A stretch of 64,000 nucleotides of DNA from Thalassospira indica (GCF_003403095.1 NZ_CP031555.1:3116501-3180500); one strand, 5' to 3'; positions 8,690 to 18,050 are shown, counted from the stretch's first letter. Translations and numbers: made by a program. Notes: a model not told the origin generated them from the letters alone.

Positions 8690-9307
8690 CTTTCCGTTTC
8701 ATCCATGTGGTATCAAATTATTCACAATTGCCGCGCAGTATGCGCAGCACGCTCGCCCGAAGCAAGCCGTCTTGCATGGCTTTTTGGTGTTGATGGCCCG
8801 GCAAGCTCGCCTTGCTGACCAATCATACACCCCGGAAGCATCAAGGCCGCGTTGCAAAGGCCAATGCAAAGTTGCGTCAGACTTTGGTCGTGTTATAAAC
8901 GCAACTCCAAATGTTGGGCATTCAGAAGCGGATTGCTTCGCGGTTCGGGCATTCCTGAACGGTCGAGACACCCTGCGGACTGATGCGCGATGGATGCTTC
9001 GAAGCAAGAATGGAAGTGAACGAGTTGACTGGTTTTAAGCAAAACCGACAAGAAGACTCTGGCATTCTTGGCAATGCTAAGGCATATACGCACACATCGG
9101 TTGCGATCCTTGAAGCTTTCGCCGCATTGTTCATGGCGAAATTCGGGATTCATCTGTCCAATATTCAAAAGCGGAATGCATTCAGACACGATTTAAACGT
9201 CTCGAAAGCTGCAAACGGCATGATCTACGGCTTTGGCTCCCGGAGCACCAAGAACGCCCTGGATGCCATGCGCGGATTGATCCACACACCATCATAAAGA
9301 TATCGAA
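8690..9307. other. 618-bp divergent intergenic region without a supportable gene
   Basis: Lies between thiSG (-) and accB (+). The open frames here lack ribosome binding sites and recognisable protein patterns. It must hold the promoters of both units. I note an inverted repeat GTTGCGT/ACGCAAC (8871-8877 and 8899-8905), with GTTATAAA next to its right arm. Nothing else is assignable. Confidence 0.5.
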
Positions 9308-9745
9308 ATGAGCAAGTTCAACATCGACAATGACGCCATTCGCCAGCTCGCCGAGCTGCTGGACGACACCAATCTGACCGAAATTGAAGTTGCCGCAGGT
9401 GACAACCGTATTCGCGTCGCCCGTCAGGGCACCATGGTTGCTGCTGCTCCGGCTGTGGCTCCGGCTGCGTCCGCGCCGGCTGTTGCGGCGCCGTCTGATG
9501 CCGCCTCCCATCCGGGTGCGGTTAAATCGCCGATGGTCGGCGTTGTCTATTTTGCACCGGAACCGGGTGCGGCTCCGTTCATCTCGGTCGGCGCAAGCAT
9601 TGCCGAAGGCCAGACCCTGATGCTGATCGAAGCGATGAAGACCTTCAACCCGATCCGCGCACCAAAATCTGGCAAGATTACCCAGATTATCGCGACCGAC
9701 GGCCATCCGGTCGAATATGACGAGCCGCTAGTCATTATTGAATAA
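9308..9745 (+). CDS. accB: Acetyl-CoA carboxylase biotin carboxyl carrier protein
   Basis: Carries CO2 on biotin between the biotin carboxylase and carboxyltransferase halves of acetyl-CoA carboxylase (first step of fatty acid synthesis). 145 residues. The N-terminal helical region (1-40) is followed by an Ala/Pro/Val swinging linker (about 45-70) and a biotinyl domain (about 72-145). The biotin lysine is Lys111 in EAMKTFNP, a variant of the usual EAMK-MN motif. It is 17 bases upstream of accC, as in most bacteria. Confidence 0.96.
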   Translation: MSKFNIDNDAIRQLAELLDDTNLTEIEVAAGDNRIRVARQGTMVAAAPAVAPAASAPAVAAPSDAASHPGAVKSPMVGVVYFAPEPGAAPFISVGASIAEGQTLMLIEAMKTFNPIRAPKSGKITQIIATDGHPVEYDEPLVIIE

Positions 9746-9762
9746 GCCGGGGTATCAACCGC

Positions 9763-11112
9763 ATGTTCGACAAAATCCTGATTGCCAACCGTGGCGAAAT
9801 CGCGCTTCGTATTCAGCGCGCCTGCCGCGAAATGGGCATCAAAACTGTCGCGGTGCATTCCACTGCTGATGCGGACGCCATGCATGTGCGTCTGGCCGAC
9901 GAATCGGTCTGCATCGGCCCGGCTGCATCCAAAGACAGCTATCTGAATATTCCGGCCATTCTTTCGGCTGCTGAAATCACCGGCGCTGAGGCCATCCATC
10001 CGGGCTATGGGTTCCTGTCGGAAAACGCCGATTTCGCCTCCATGGTCGAAGAGCACGGCTTTGCCTTCATTGGCCCGACGCCGGAACATATCCGCATGAT
10101 GGGTGACAAGATCACGGCAAAACAGACGGCCGAAAAGCTTGGCATTCCGTGTGTTCCGGGATCTGATGGTGAAATCACCAGCGTTGACGAAGCCCGCAAA
10201 TGCGCCAAAGAGATCGGCTTCCCGGTCCTGATCAAGGCATCAGGCGGCGGCGGCGGTCGCGGCATGAAAGTGGTCGAGCGCGAAGAAGACCTTGCCGAAG
10301 CATTTTCCATGACCCGTAAGGAAGCATTGCAGAACTTTGGCAATGCCGCCGTTTACATGGAAAAGTACCTTGGCAAACCGCGCCATATCGAATTGCAGGT
10401 CATCGGGGATACGCACGGCAACGCCGTTCACCTGTTTGAACGCGATTGCTCCTTGCAGCGCCGCCACCAGAAGGTGCTTGAAGAGGCCCCTTCTCCGACC
10501 CTGACGCCCGAAGAACGCGAACGGATCGGTTCCACGGTTGCCAATGCCATGATCGGCATGGGCTATCGCAATGCCGGCACCATCGAGTTCCTCTATGAAA
10601 ATGGCGAGTTCTATTTCATCGAAATGAACACCCGCCTTCAGGTGGAACACCCGGTCACCGAAATGATTTCCGGTGTTGACCTTGTGCGCGAACAGATCCG
10701 CGTTGCAGCTGGTCTTGAGCTGTCATTCAAGCAGGAAGACCTTGAAATTCATGGTCACGCTATTGAATGCCGCATCAACGCCGAAGACCCGCAGACCTTT
10801 GTCCCGTCACCGGGCAAGATCAAGGAATATCATGCACCTGGCGGACTGGGCGTTCGTGTCGATAGCGGTATTTATACCGGTTATTCGATCCCGCCTTATT
10901 ATGACAGCATGATCGCAAAGTTGATTGTTCATGGTCGCGACCGTGAAGAATGCATGATGCGTCTGCGCCGTGCGCTGGCGGAATACGCGATTGGTGGCAT
11001 CAAAACCACCATTCCGCTGCATCAGACACTTCTTGCCAACCCGGACATCCAGAAAGGGGATTATGACATCCACTGGCTGGAAAAGTTCATGGGCATGAAT
11101 AAAACGTTGTGA
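9763..11112 (+). CDS. accC: Acetyl-CoA carboxylase biotin carboxylase subunit
   Basis: ATP-dependent carboxylation of biotin on AccB. 449 residues, the standard AccC length. It starts [17 protein letters not shown]. The Gly-rich ATP lid ([10 protein letters not shown]), the ATP-grasp motif [16 protein letters not shown] and the C-terminal biotin carboxylase domain ([12 protein letters not shown]) are all present. It forms the accBC operon and is followed by a UUCG-loop terminator. It differs from the second biotin carboxylase in the window (mccA) in lacking a fused carrier domain. Confidence 0.97.
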   Translation: MFDKILIANRGEIALRIQRACREMGIKTVAVHSTADADAMHVRLADESVCIGPAASKDSYLNIPAILSAAEITGAEAIHPGYGFLSENADFASMVEEHGFAFIGPTPEHIRMMGDKITAKQTAEKLGIPCVPGSDGEITSVDEARKCAKEIGFPVLIKASGGGGGRGMKVVEREEDLAEAFSMTRKEALQNFGNAAVYMEKYLGKPRHIELQVIGDTHGNAVHLFERDCSLQRRHQKVLEEAPSPTLTPEERERIGSTVANAMIGMGYRNAGTIEFLYENGEFYFIEMNTRLQVEHPVTEMISGVDLVREQIRVAAGLELSFKQEDLEIHGHAIECRINAEDPQTFVPSPGKIKEYHAPGGLGVRVDSGIYTGYSIPPYYDSMIAKLIVHGRDREECMMRLRRALAEYAIGGIKTTIPLHQTLLANPDIQKGDYDIHWLEKFMGMNKTL

Positions 11113-11132
11113 TCAGCGCCTAAGACGATTTC

Positions 11133-11160
11133 AAACGGGAACCTTCGGGTTCCCGTTTTT
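11133..11160 (+). terminator. Intrinsic terminator of accBC
   Basis: An 11-bp stem AAACGGGAACC/GGTTCCCGTTT closed by a TTCG tetraloop and followed by T residues. Confidence 0.9.
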
Positions 11161-11314
11161 CGTTTGAGATTTAAATCAAAAATTTAATCGCGCTTCCCTA
11201 TTATAAGGGACCGGTTCAAACTGGAAATAGTAACGACCTTGTCGCATGCGACCGGGTCACTCATATGTAAACAACCACCAGAAAAACAGGATCAAAGCAA
11301 TTATCACTGCGATC

Positions 11315-11980
11315 ATGTCAAACCAGCTGACACCTGATCTTTTGATCCGCGCCTATTCCGTCGGCCTGTTTCCAATGGCCGAAAGCCACGACGATCCAAC
11401 CCTGTACTGGATTGATCCGGAGTGGCGCGGCGTCTTGCCGCTTGACGGGTTTCATGTCCCGCGCAGCCTGCGCAAGGCTGTGCGCAAGGGCACGTACAAG
11501 ATCCATGTCGACCGGGCCTTTCCTGATGTCATCCGCGCCTGTGCGGAGCCCACCGATACCCGCGACGATACCTGGATCAACAGCAACATTCTTGATGCAT
11601 ATTGTGCGCTTCACAAGATGGGCTGCGCGCATTCGATCGAGGCATGGAAAGATGGCGAGCTGGTTGGTGGTTTGTATGGCGTTAGTCTGGGCAAGGCGTT
11701 CTTTGGTGAAAGCATGTTTTCACGCGCGACAAATGCGTCAAAAGTCGCCCTCGTCCATCTGGTCGCACTGATGCGTCAGGGGGGCTACAGCCTGCTTGAT
11801 ACGCAGTTTGTCAATGACCACCTCAAACAGTTCGGGGTTGAGGAAATCCCGCGCGAACGGTATCGCAACGAGCTGGCAAAGGCATTGACGGGGCGCGCCA
11901 ACCTTCCGTTTGAAGTCGATCCCGAAATCCTTGAAGAAACCCTGACAGGCGGCGATAGTAAGCCACACTCGCCGTCCTGA
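11315..11980 (+). CDS. aat: Leucyl/phenylalanyl-tRNA--protein transferase
   Basis: Transfers Leu or Phe from aminoacyl-tRNA to N-terminal Lys/Arg of proteins, creating N-degrons read by ClpS-ClpAP (both encoded at 18.8-21.5 kb). 221 residues from the ATG at 11315; the open frame extends to 11246 but the family begins at LTPDLLIRAYSVGLFPMAE. Conserved patterns are WIDPEWRGVLPL, DTWIN, GGLYGVSLGKAFFGESMFS and DTQFVNDHL. A 12-bp palindrome (11241-11252) lies in the upstream region. Confidence 0.95.
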   Translation: MSNQLTPDLLIRAYSVGLFPMAESHDDPTLYWIDPEWRGVLPLDGFHVPRSLRKAVRKGTYKIHVDRAFPDVIRACAEPTDTRDDTWINSNILDAYCALHKMGCAHSIEAWKDGELVGGLYGVSLGKAFFGESMFSRATNASKVALVHLVALMRQGGYSLLDTQFVNDHLKQFGVEEIPRERYRNELAKALTGRANLPFEVDPEILEETLTGGDSKPHSPS

Positions 11981-12023
11981 GTTCCGCCGAACCGATTGAC
12001 CTTCACGCCAAGACGAGCACCCC

Positions 12024-12506
12024 ATGCAAATTCGCCCCGCAACCGAACAAGATGTTCCCGCCATTCTTGATATTGTCGCCCCCATCCTTCGGGCCGGGGA
12101 TACCTATGCCATTGATAGCAATCTAAGCGACGATGAGGTCATTTCCTATTGGATGGGAAAGGACAAGGTCACACTGGTTGCCGAGGAAGACGGCAAGATC
12201 GTTGGCACCTATTACATCCGCCAAAATCAGGGCGGCGGCGGATCGCATGTTTGTAATTGCGGCTATATGACATCCCCTGCGGCAAGTGGTCGGGGCATTG
12301 CGCGGCGCATGTGTGAAGATTCATTGGTCCGTGCCAAGGATCTTGGATACCGCGCGATGCAGTTCAATTTCGTCATCGCCAGTAACGCCGCCGCGGTACA
12401 TCTTTGGCCAAAGCTTGGATTTGAGATTGTCGGTCGCCTGCCCGGTGCCTTCATGCACCCGACATTGGGCGAAACTGATGCATTGGTTATGTATCGCAAG
12501 CTGTAA
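12024..12506 (+). CDS. GNAT-family N-acetyltransferase
   Basis: A 160-residue single GNAT domain. The acetyl-CoA loop lies in SPAASGRGIARRM, with an Asn/Ala pair in VIASNAAAVHLWPKLGFEIVGRLPGAF, the usual motif B. The substrate is unknown; small-molecule amine or amino-acid acetylation is typical. It starts 43 bases after aat, so it may share that transcript, and a terminator follows. Confidence 0.88.
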   Translation: MQIRPATEQDVPAILDIVAPILRAGDTYAIDSNLSDDEVISYWMGKDKVTLVAEEDGKIVGTYYIRQNQGGGGSHVCNCGYMTSPAASGRGIARRMCEDSLVRAKDLGYRAMQFNFVIASNAAAVHLWPKLGFEIVGRLPGAFMHPTLGETDALVMYRKL

Positions 12507-12527
12507 GCAACACAGACATCAAGACAG

Positions 12528-12562
12528 AAAAAGGGCGGGAACCATCGGCACCCGCCCTTTTT
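12528..12562. terminator. Bidirectional intrinsic terminator
   Basis: Stem AAAAAGGGCGGG/CCCGCCCTTTTT around an 11-base loop, between the convergent GNAT gene and serA. Confidence 0.88.
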
Positions 12563-12583
12563 GTTCTCTAAAATCTGTTCCGA

Positions 12584-13825
12584 TCAGAACAGGAAGCGGA
12601 CGCGAAGGGTGCCTTCGATCGCCGAGAGTTCCTTGCGAACGCCCTCGCCCGGTTTGATTTCCTCGTCGACCTCGACCACCACATAGCCGACACCGCCTTC
12701 TGAGCGCAGATACTGGCCGCTGATGTTGATGCCGCGACGGGCAAACACATCGTTGATCTTAAGCAGCACGCCCGGCACGTTGCGGTGAATGTGCATGAAG
12801 CGGGTGTGGGTACGGTCCTTGACCGGAAGCGATACTTCCGGGAAGTTCACAGCCCCCAGGGTCGAGCCGTTATCGGAATAGGTGATCAGCTTGTCAGCAA
12901 CCTCGATCCCGATATTTTCCTGGGCTTCCTGGGTCGAACCACCGATATGCGGGGTCAGGATGACGTTTTCCATACCACGCAGCGGGCTTTCGAATTTTTC
13001 ATCCTTGCCAACCGGTTCGACCGGGAACACGTCAATCGCCGCACCTGCCAGATGGCCGCTTTCAAGGGCGGCGGCCAGATCTTCGATCACGATGACATTG
13101 CCACGTGCCGCATTGATCAGATGTGCGCCCTTTTTCATCTTGGCGAGCTCAGTCGCCGTGATCATGTTCTTGGTCTGCTCGTTGGCCGGAACATGCAGCG
13201 ACACCACATCCGATCTGGCAAGCAGTTCATCCATCGACGAACAGGAATTCGCATTGCCCATGGCAAGCTTATTGATGACGTCAAAATAAATGACATTCAT
13301 GCCAAGCGATTCCGCTAGCACCGAAAGCTGCGAACCGATATGGCCATAACCAATGATACCAAGCGTCTTGCCACGTGCCTCGTATGAGCCATGGGCATTT
13401 TTCAGCCAGTCGCCTTCATGGGCGGCTGCGTTACGTTTAGGAATACCACGCAGCAGCATGATGATCTGGCCCAGCACCAGTTCGGCAACCGAACGGGTGT
13501 TGGAATACGGTGCGTTAAACACCGGGATACCGCGCATCGCAGCGGCCTGCAGATCAACCTGGTTGGTGCCGATGCAGAAACAGCCGATCGAGGTCAGCTT
13601 GGACGCAGCTTCGATAACGTCTTCGGTCAGCTTGGTACGGGAACGAATGCCCAAAAAGTGCGCTTCGGAGACAACGGACTTCAATTCGTCCGCGTCGAGC
13701 GCAGCAGGGTAATGGTCGACATTTGAGTAGCCGGCCTCTTTGAACATCTTTACAGCGTTTTCATGGATACCTTCGAGCAGGACAACCTTGATCTTGTCCT
13801 TCTCCAACGAAAGTTTGCTGTTCAC
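12584..13825 (-). CDS. serA: D-3-phosphoglycerate dehydrogenase with ACT domain
   Basis: First committed step of serine synthesis (3-phosphoglycerate to phosphohydroxypyruvate, NAD-dependent). The GTG at 13825 has AAGGA 9 bases upstream and gives 413 residues, matching the E. coli-type enzyme; the open frame runs to 13858. The nucleotide-binding loop is GIIGYGHIGS; catalytic Arg, Glu and His lie in NAARGN, the following acidic loop and LTPHIGGST. The C-terminal ACT domain (about 335-413, FMHIHRNVPGVLLKINDVF) suggests serine feedback. An inverted repeat ACGCAT-N10-ATGCGT (13983-14004) lies upstream in the divergent promoter region. Confidence 0.95.
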   Translation of the reverse strand: MNSKLSLEKDKIKVVLLEGIHENAVKMFKEAGYSNVDHYPAALDADELKSVVSEAHFLGIRSRTKLTEDVIEAASKLTSIGCFCIGTNQVDLQAAAMRGIPVFNAPYSNTRSVAELVLGQIIMLLRGIPKRNAAAHEGDWLKNAHGSYEARGKTLGIIGYGHIGSQLSVLAESLGMNVIYFDVINKLAMGNANSCSSMDELLARSDVVSLHVPANEQTKNMITATELAKMKKGAHLINAARGNVIVIEDLAAALESGHLAGAAIDVFPVEPVGKDEKFESPLRGMENVILTPHIGGSTQEAQENIGIEVADKLITYSDNGSTLGAVNFPEVSLPVKDRTHTRFMHIHRNVPGVLLKINDVFARRGINISGQYLRSEGGVGYVVVEVDEEIKPGEGVRKELSAIEGTLRVRFLF

Positions 13826-14066
13826 GGCGCACCATCCTTTTCTTCGCGAGGGCGACACGGGAAAATCCCCGAGCCGTTTTCAGACCAATTCCAAATGGCC
13901 TGTGGCACAATGAAATAGGACTTAGATGCGCTTCCGTCAAAGGCTTTCCCTTGCGTAAATGCGCATTGCGCCTATCTTCTGAACGCATATACCGGCTAAT
14001 GCGTATAAAAATAAGGCCTCGGGAGTTAAACCGGGCGCCATGGGGACCATCTGCAGGAATTCAGAT

Positions 14067-15227
14067 TTGGCTGTCGAAATCAAAACCGTCACCGATATTC
14101 ATCAAATCGGACAGGCCCAGTGGGACAAGTGTGCCGGGTTTGACAACCCGTTTGTCAGCTTTGCCTTCCTGTCCGCAATGGAAGACAGCGGATCAACCAC
14201 CGCCGAAACCGGCTGGCAACCATTTCACCTTGTGGCAGAAGATGAGACTGGTGATGTCATCGGCATCGTGCCGCTTTACGTCAAAGGCCATTCTTACGGC
14301 GAATATGTTTTCGACTGGTCATGGGCAGAGGCCTATGAACGTGCCGGTGGGCGGTATTACCCCAAACTGCAGTCGGCTGTGCCATTTTCCCCGGTGCCGG
14401 GCCCGAGGCTGCTTGTCGCCAAGGATCATCCCGATCCTGACAGCGTGCGCAACGCCTTAATCAGCGGCATGACGATCCTGCCGGAAAAGCTTGGCATGGC
14501 GACCCTGCATGTCACGTTTTGCAGTGGCGATGAAAGCCAACTGATGGAACAGGCAGGTTTTCTCGCGCGCACGGGCATGCAGTATCACTGGCGCAATCGC
14601 GACTATCAGAGTTTCGATGATTTTCTGGGCGCACTGAATTCGCGCAAACGCAAAAACCTGCGCAAGGAACGCAAGCAGGTTCTGGAGGCCGGATACAGTT
14701 TCAAGGCACTGCGTGGGAATGATCTGAAAGCCGACCATTGGGACCGGTTTTATAATTTCTATCGCGATACATCTGACCGCAAATGGGGACAGGCCTATCT
14801 GACGCGCGACTTCTTTGATCTGCTGCATGACCGTATGCGTGATCGTACGGTGCTGGTTTGTGCGTTCAATGACGGCGAAATGGTGGCTGGTGCTCTTAAC
14901 TTGATCGGGTCTGAAACCCTTTATGGCCGCAACTGGGGTACGATCGACCGTACGCCGCTTCTGCATTTCGAAACCTGTTACTATCAGGCGATTGATATCG
15001 CGATTGAGCATGGCCTTAAAACCGTCGAGGCGGGCGCACAGGGCGAACATAAAATCCAGCGCGGCTATGAACCGGTAATAACCCATTCCGCCCATCTGAT
15101 TGCTGATCCGGGACTGAAACGCGCGGTCGCGCAATTCTTGACCCAGGAACGCAATCACATCAGTCAGGACCGTGATTACATCCTTTCCGAACACAGCCCC
15201 TATCGCAAGGAACCATCAGCGTCTTAA
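14067..15227 (+). CDS. GNAT/FemAB-like acyltransferase (COG3146, DUF482)
   Basis: Member of the DUF482 / peptidogalycan-biosynthesis-like family with a GNAT/FemAB fold; the true substrate of the family is not established. The TTG at 14067 has AGGA 8 bases upstream and gives MAVEIKTVTD..., which aligns with the usual family start through WDKCAG; an ATG at 14040 lacks a well-placed ribosome site. Family marks: NPFVSFAFLSAMEDSGS, FDWSWAEAYERAG..YYPKL, RKRKNLRKERK, DRKWGQAYLTRDFF, YGRNWG and AGAQGEHKIQRGY. About 386 residues, cytoplasmic. Confidence 0.88.
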   Translation: MAVEIKTVTDIHQIGQAQWDKCAGFDNPFVSFAFLSAMEDSGSTTAETGWQPFHLVAEDETGDVIGIVPLYVKGHSYGEYVFDWSWAEAYERAGGRYYPKLQSAVPFSPVPGPRLLVAKDHPDPDSVRNALISGMTILPEKLGMATLHVTFCSGDESQLMEQAGFLARTGMQYHWRNRDYQSFDDFLGALNSRKRKNLRKERKQVLEAGYSFKALRGNDLKADHWDRFYNFYRDTSDRKWGQAYLTRDFFDLLHDRMRDRTVLVCAFNDGEMVAGALNLIGSETLYGRNWGTIDRTPLLHFETCYYQAIDIAIEHGLKTVEAGAQGEHKIQRGYEPVITHSAHLIADPGLKRAVAQFLTQERNHISQDRDYILSEHSPYRKEPSAS

Positions 15228-15251
15228 CCCGGCCCCCAATGCCCAAAACAC

Positions 15252-15280
15252 AAAAGACGCGGGAAATTCCCGCGCCTTTT
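15252..15280. terminator. Probable terminator between convergent genes
   Basis: A hairpin with arms CGCGGG/CCCGCG (extendable to CGCGGGAA/TTCCCGCG), flanked by AAAAG on the left and CCTTTT on the right. The T tract is short, so it is weaker than the others. Confidence 0.65.
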
Positions 15281-15300
15281 GGATTGATGTGCCTTAGGCG

Positions 15301-16986
15301 TCAGACAGTACGGACGTCATTGAGGAAGCCGTTAACGTGACTGCGAAGTTCGTCATTGGCGGCCGCCAATCGCCCGACACTGTCAAGCTGACCACTGGAA
15401 AGGTCACCACTTTCGGTGGTCGCACTGGCAACGCTTTTGACAGCATTGGTGATGGCAACGTTACCGTTCGCAGCCCCTTCGACACTGCGCGAGATTTCCT
15501 CGGTTGCAGCGCCCTGCTCTTCCACCGCACTGGCGACAACCGACATCAGTTCATCAATCTTGTTGATGGTGTCGGCAAAGCCATGCACAGCCTCGGCAGC
15601 AGCGCCGGTTTCGCTTTGCATCTCGGCAATCTTGGCTGTGATCTGCTCGGTTGCCTTGACCGTCTGGGACGCGAGGTTTTTGACCTCGCCGGCAACCACG
15701 GCAAAGCCTTTGCCGGCTTCGCCCGCACGTGCGGACTCGATGGTTGCGTTCAAGGCCAACAGGTTGGTCTGATCGGCGATGTCACTGATCAGGTTGACCA
15801 CCTCGCCAACGCTTTGTGCCGCTTCATTGAGTTTTTCAACACGCTCGTTGGTGCGCTCCGTCTGACCGACAGCTTCCTGCGTGATTTCGGTCACGCGGGC
15901 AATCTGCGAGGAAATCTCGGAGATAGAGGCCGACAATTGAGCCGTTGCAGATGCAACAGTTTCGATATTAGTCGAGGATTCCTGGGCCTGTTCTGCCACG
16001 TCCTGCGCATCCTGGTTGGCGCGTTGTGCGTGTGATGTCAGCGTCTCGGATGCCGAACGGACATCATTAAGGGCAGCATTCACCGCATGCAGAACATCCT
16101 GGATTTTTTCGTCAAAGCCCTTGGTAAGCGTTCCCATGCGCTGGGTGCGTTCAATCTGACGCTGGGCTTCGACTTTCTCCTGTTCGGCCATGCGGGCACG
16201 TTCACGTGCGTTTTCCCGGAAGACCTCAAGCGACTTGGCCATGGCCCCTACTTCATCGGTACGCTTCATATCAAGCGTTTCGATATCAAGGTTCCCCGCA
16301 GCCAGTTTACCCATCGCGTCGGTCATTTTACGGATTGGCGTCGCAATCATCCGTGACAGAGTGCCACCGAACAAGACCGCCATCACAATCAGAAGAACAA
16401 CACCAACACCAAGTGTGACCTGGAATATTTGCATCGCTTGGGCAACCTCTGCCTCAACATCAAGGATCATCTGATCGATGTTTTTGGCAAGTTCACCCGC
16501 AATCATGGTGACCTGATCAGAAAGTTCGCGCGGCTCGCCGGACGCTTCAATCGCGCGGGCATGGTTAACCGTCAGGTAGTGATGCATCAGCTCAGCCTGC
16601 TGCGCGGCGATTTCTTCCCAGCGGTCAATCGCCCCGTCCATCTCTTCGATCAGGGCAGCAACTTCTGGACTGATTGATGCATAGGTCTTCAGGACGTCAG
16701 TGCGAATGTCGATTTCTTCAAGCGAGTTTTCATAACCCGACAAACCAGCACGATCACCGGTGGTTAGAAAGTAGATAAGTTCCTGACGCGCAACAAGATA
16801 GGCACGGTCAAGGTCGCGGTAGTCACGTTCAAATTTAGAAAGGTAATCACGTTGATCATTTGCGTTGCTGACTTGCATGGTGGAAAAAACGCCAGCAACG
16901 GCAACCATCAGGATTACGGCAATCATAATAGCAAAGCAGCTCATCAGCTTTGCCGGGATAGAGAGGTTCTTGAAGAATTTCATCAC
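15301..16986 (-). CDS. Methyl-accepting chemotaxis protein with HAMP domain
   Basis: A 561-residue membrane chemoreceptor. TM1 is about 10-32, the periplasmic helical sensor about 33-190, TM2 about 192-213, HAMP about 214-268, and the cytoplasmic coiled coil runs to the end. The kinase-control tip is [39 protein letters not shown] (residues about 400-440). There is no C-terminal CheR-binding pentapeptide. It lies 8 bases downstream of a secreted PDC-type sensor gene and is surely co-transcribed with it, which suggests the two act together. The ligand is unknown. Confidence 0.94.
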   Translation of the reverse strand: MMKFFKNLSIPAKLMSCFAIMIAVILMVAVAGVFSTMQVSNANDQRDYLSKFERDYRDLDRAYLVARQELIYFLTTGDRAGLSGYENSLEEIDIRTDVLKTYASISPEVAALIEEMDGAIDRWEEIAAQQAELMHHYLTVNHARAIEASGEPRELSDQVTMIAGELAKNIDQMILDVEAEVAQAMQIFQVTLGVGVVLLIVMAVLFGGTLSRMIATPIRKMTDAMGKLAAGNLDIETLDMKRTDEVGAMAKSLEVFRENARERARMAEQEKVEAQRQIERTQRMGTLTKGFDEKIQDVLHAVNAALNDVRSASETLTSHAQRANQDAQDVAEQAQESSTNIETVASATAQLSASISEISSQIARVTEITQEAVGQTERTNERVEKLNEAAQSVGEVVNLISDIADQTNLLALNATIESARAGEAGKGFAVVAGEVKNLASQTVKATEQITAKIAEMQSETGAAAEAVHGFADTINKIDELMSVVASAVEEQGAATEEISRSVEGAANGNVAITNAVKSVASATTESGDLSSGQLDSVGRLAAANDELRSHVNGFLNDVRTV

Positions 16987-16994
16987 ATTTCTCC

Positions 16995-17612
16995 CTACAG
17001 ACCGCGGCGACGCGCGAGTTCATTGAGATTGACCTCAACGGTCACGGCACCGATCGGCTGACGATCTGCGTTGCTCATGGTCATGTTGAGCTGGGCAAGC
17101 CAGGCGTCAGAACCCTCGTTATATTCGGCCTCGTCGATAAACACAGCGTCGGGACCATTCGGATAGGTATTCTGGAACTTCGCTTCATCCCCCTGCCAGA
17201 AGTCGGACGTGATGGAGCTTTGACCGACATTCAGGCCAACGGCATCCATCACAAAGATCTCGGCAAACATACCACCGGAGCGTGCCTGAACTTGTGTGAG
17301 GTAGCTCGACAGCGGATTGGTCAGAATTGCGGCAACCAAAGGCTGATCTTCTGCTTCGCGTTCGGCGCGCCACTGCAGATCGGCCGCATCAATCTGTTCC
17401 TGTGTCATGTCCTTGCGCAGCCTGTTCTGCGAACTGATGGACAACTCAACAACCGGATTGGCCAACCATTCCCGGATATCCCTGATCACTTCATCCGTAA
17501 TCAGAGCATTGGGGTCCCCTGGCAACTCTGCCTTGGCAAAAGCAGCATGTGGCAGAACAAAAACTGTCGCTGCGAGCATACCGGCCAAAGCCACACCACT
17601 TTTGAATTTCAT
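16995..17612 (-). CDS. Secreted PDC/Cache-type sensor protein, partner of the chemoreceptor
   Basis: A 205-residue protein with signal peptide MKFKSG...AAFA|KAE and no further membrane segment, so periplasmic. The ATG at 17612 has GGGAG 8 bases upstream; the frame is open to 17648. The core (about 85-190) has the PDC/Cache pattern [17 protein letters not shown] followed by [16 protein letters not shown], the signature of ligand-binding sensor domains. It is encoded immediately before the chemoreceptor, which has its own periplasmic domain. The inference is a free ligand-sensing subunit that docks on the receptor. Upstream lies the region with the sigma-54-type promoter and small RNA. Confidence 0.8.
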   Translation of the reverse strand: MKFKSGVALAGMLAATVFVLPHAAFAKAELPGDPNALITDEVIRDIREWLANPVVELSISSQNRLRKDMTQEQIDAADLQWRAEREAEDQPLVAAILTNPLSSYLTQVQARSGGMFAEIFVMDAVGLNVGQSSITSDFWQGDEAKFQNTYPNGPDAVFIDEAEYNEGSDAWLAQLNMTMSNADRQPIGAVTVEVNLNELARRRGL

Positions 17613-17661
17613 TCGCTTACTCCCCAGTCTATGCCAATGGCAGATCAAGACTATCTTTTAG

Positions 17662-17716
17662 TATAGATTCTTATACAAAAGGCAAAAAACAAATACAACC
17701 TTTTTTAGAATCTATA
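17662..17716. promoter_or_regulatory. Inverted-repeat cluster upstream of the PDC-chemoreceptor operon
   Basis: A perfect 10-base inverted repeat TATAGATTCT / AGAATCTATA (17662-17671 and 17707-17716, 35-base spacer), 50-100 bases upstream of the operon start. A second repeat, ATGTGGAA/TTCCACAT (17720-17727 and 17743-17750), lies next to it. Probably operator sites or leader structure; the regulator is unknown. Confidence 0.5.
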
Positions 17717-17832
17717 GCGATGTGGAACCGCACGAGAGGAGCTTCCACATTTTCTATATGTGGATTGCGCGCATAGAAACAACATGCGACCGGGCAGACA
17801 TGGCGGTTGGGAGGAAGCCAGAAATCAGGCAA

Positions 17833-17860
17833 GAAAAAAGCGGCGGTAAAAACCGCCGCT
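17833..17860 (-). terminator. Intrinsic terminator ending the candidate small RNA
   Basis: On the minus strand: AGCGGCGGT, a 4-base loop, ACCGCCGCT, then TTTTTT. A textbook rho-independent terminator with no annotated gene directly before it. Confidence 0.85.
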
Positions 17861-17943
17861 GAGTTTGGTTGGGACACGAGCAAACTGCAGAAGATTACGT
17901 TGTTCCAGGCGCGAAACGCGCCCCTGCAAAGAACAACTGTCCA
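17833..17943 (-). ncRNA. Candidate sigma-54-dependent small RNA (about 110 nt)
   Basis: On the minus strand, an RNA starting about 12 bases after the sigma-54 element would begin near 17943 and end at the T run at 17833. It folds plausibly as: an outer pairing GGACA/UGUCC (17942-17938 with 17876-17872); inside it a long hairpin GUUGUUC/GAACAAC (17937-17931 with 17905-17899) topped by GGCGCG-UUU-CGCGCC (17922-17908); then a single-stranded CAACCAAAC stretch; then a 9-bp terminator hairpin and six U. No credible ORF or ribosome site is inside. It could be a stand-alone regulatory RNA, like the RpoN-controlled CrcZ/NrsZ type in pseudomonads (analogy only), or an attenuated leader of the sensor-chemoreceptor operon 220 bases downstream. 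Confidence 0.65.
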
Positions 17944-17954
17944 TGCCGTCATAA

Positions 17955-17970
17955 GCAGGATGCGTGCCAA
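17955..17970 (-). promoter_or_regulatory. Sigma-54 (-24/-12) type promoter
   Basis: The minus strand reads TTGGCACGCATCCTGCTT, with GG at 17968-17967 and GC at 17956-17955, exactly 10 bases apart, and with the conserved TGGCAC block. This matches the RpoN consensus TGGCAC-N5-TTGC at all invariant positions. The predicted start is near 17943. Inverted repeats at enhancer distance lie upstream (18051-18113). Confidence 0.7.
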
Positions 17971-18050
17971 CTTTATAACCCCCTCAAAAAACCGTGGTTT
18001 TTCGGGAAATTCTGGTCGCCATCCCACATGACTGAAATACATTACCTGAT

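Noticed and set aside
8690..8900. TPP riboswitch upstream of thiSG
   Set aside because: Looked for the CUGAGA and ACCUGA-type core on the minus strand; not present.
8983..9297. 104-codon open frame upstream of accB
   Set aside because: No ribosome site, no family resemblance and atypical codon use for this genome; probably chance.
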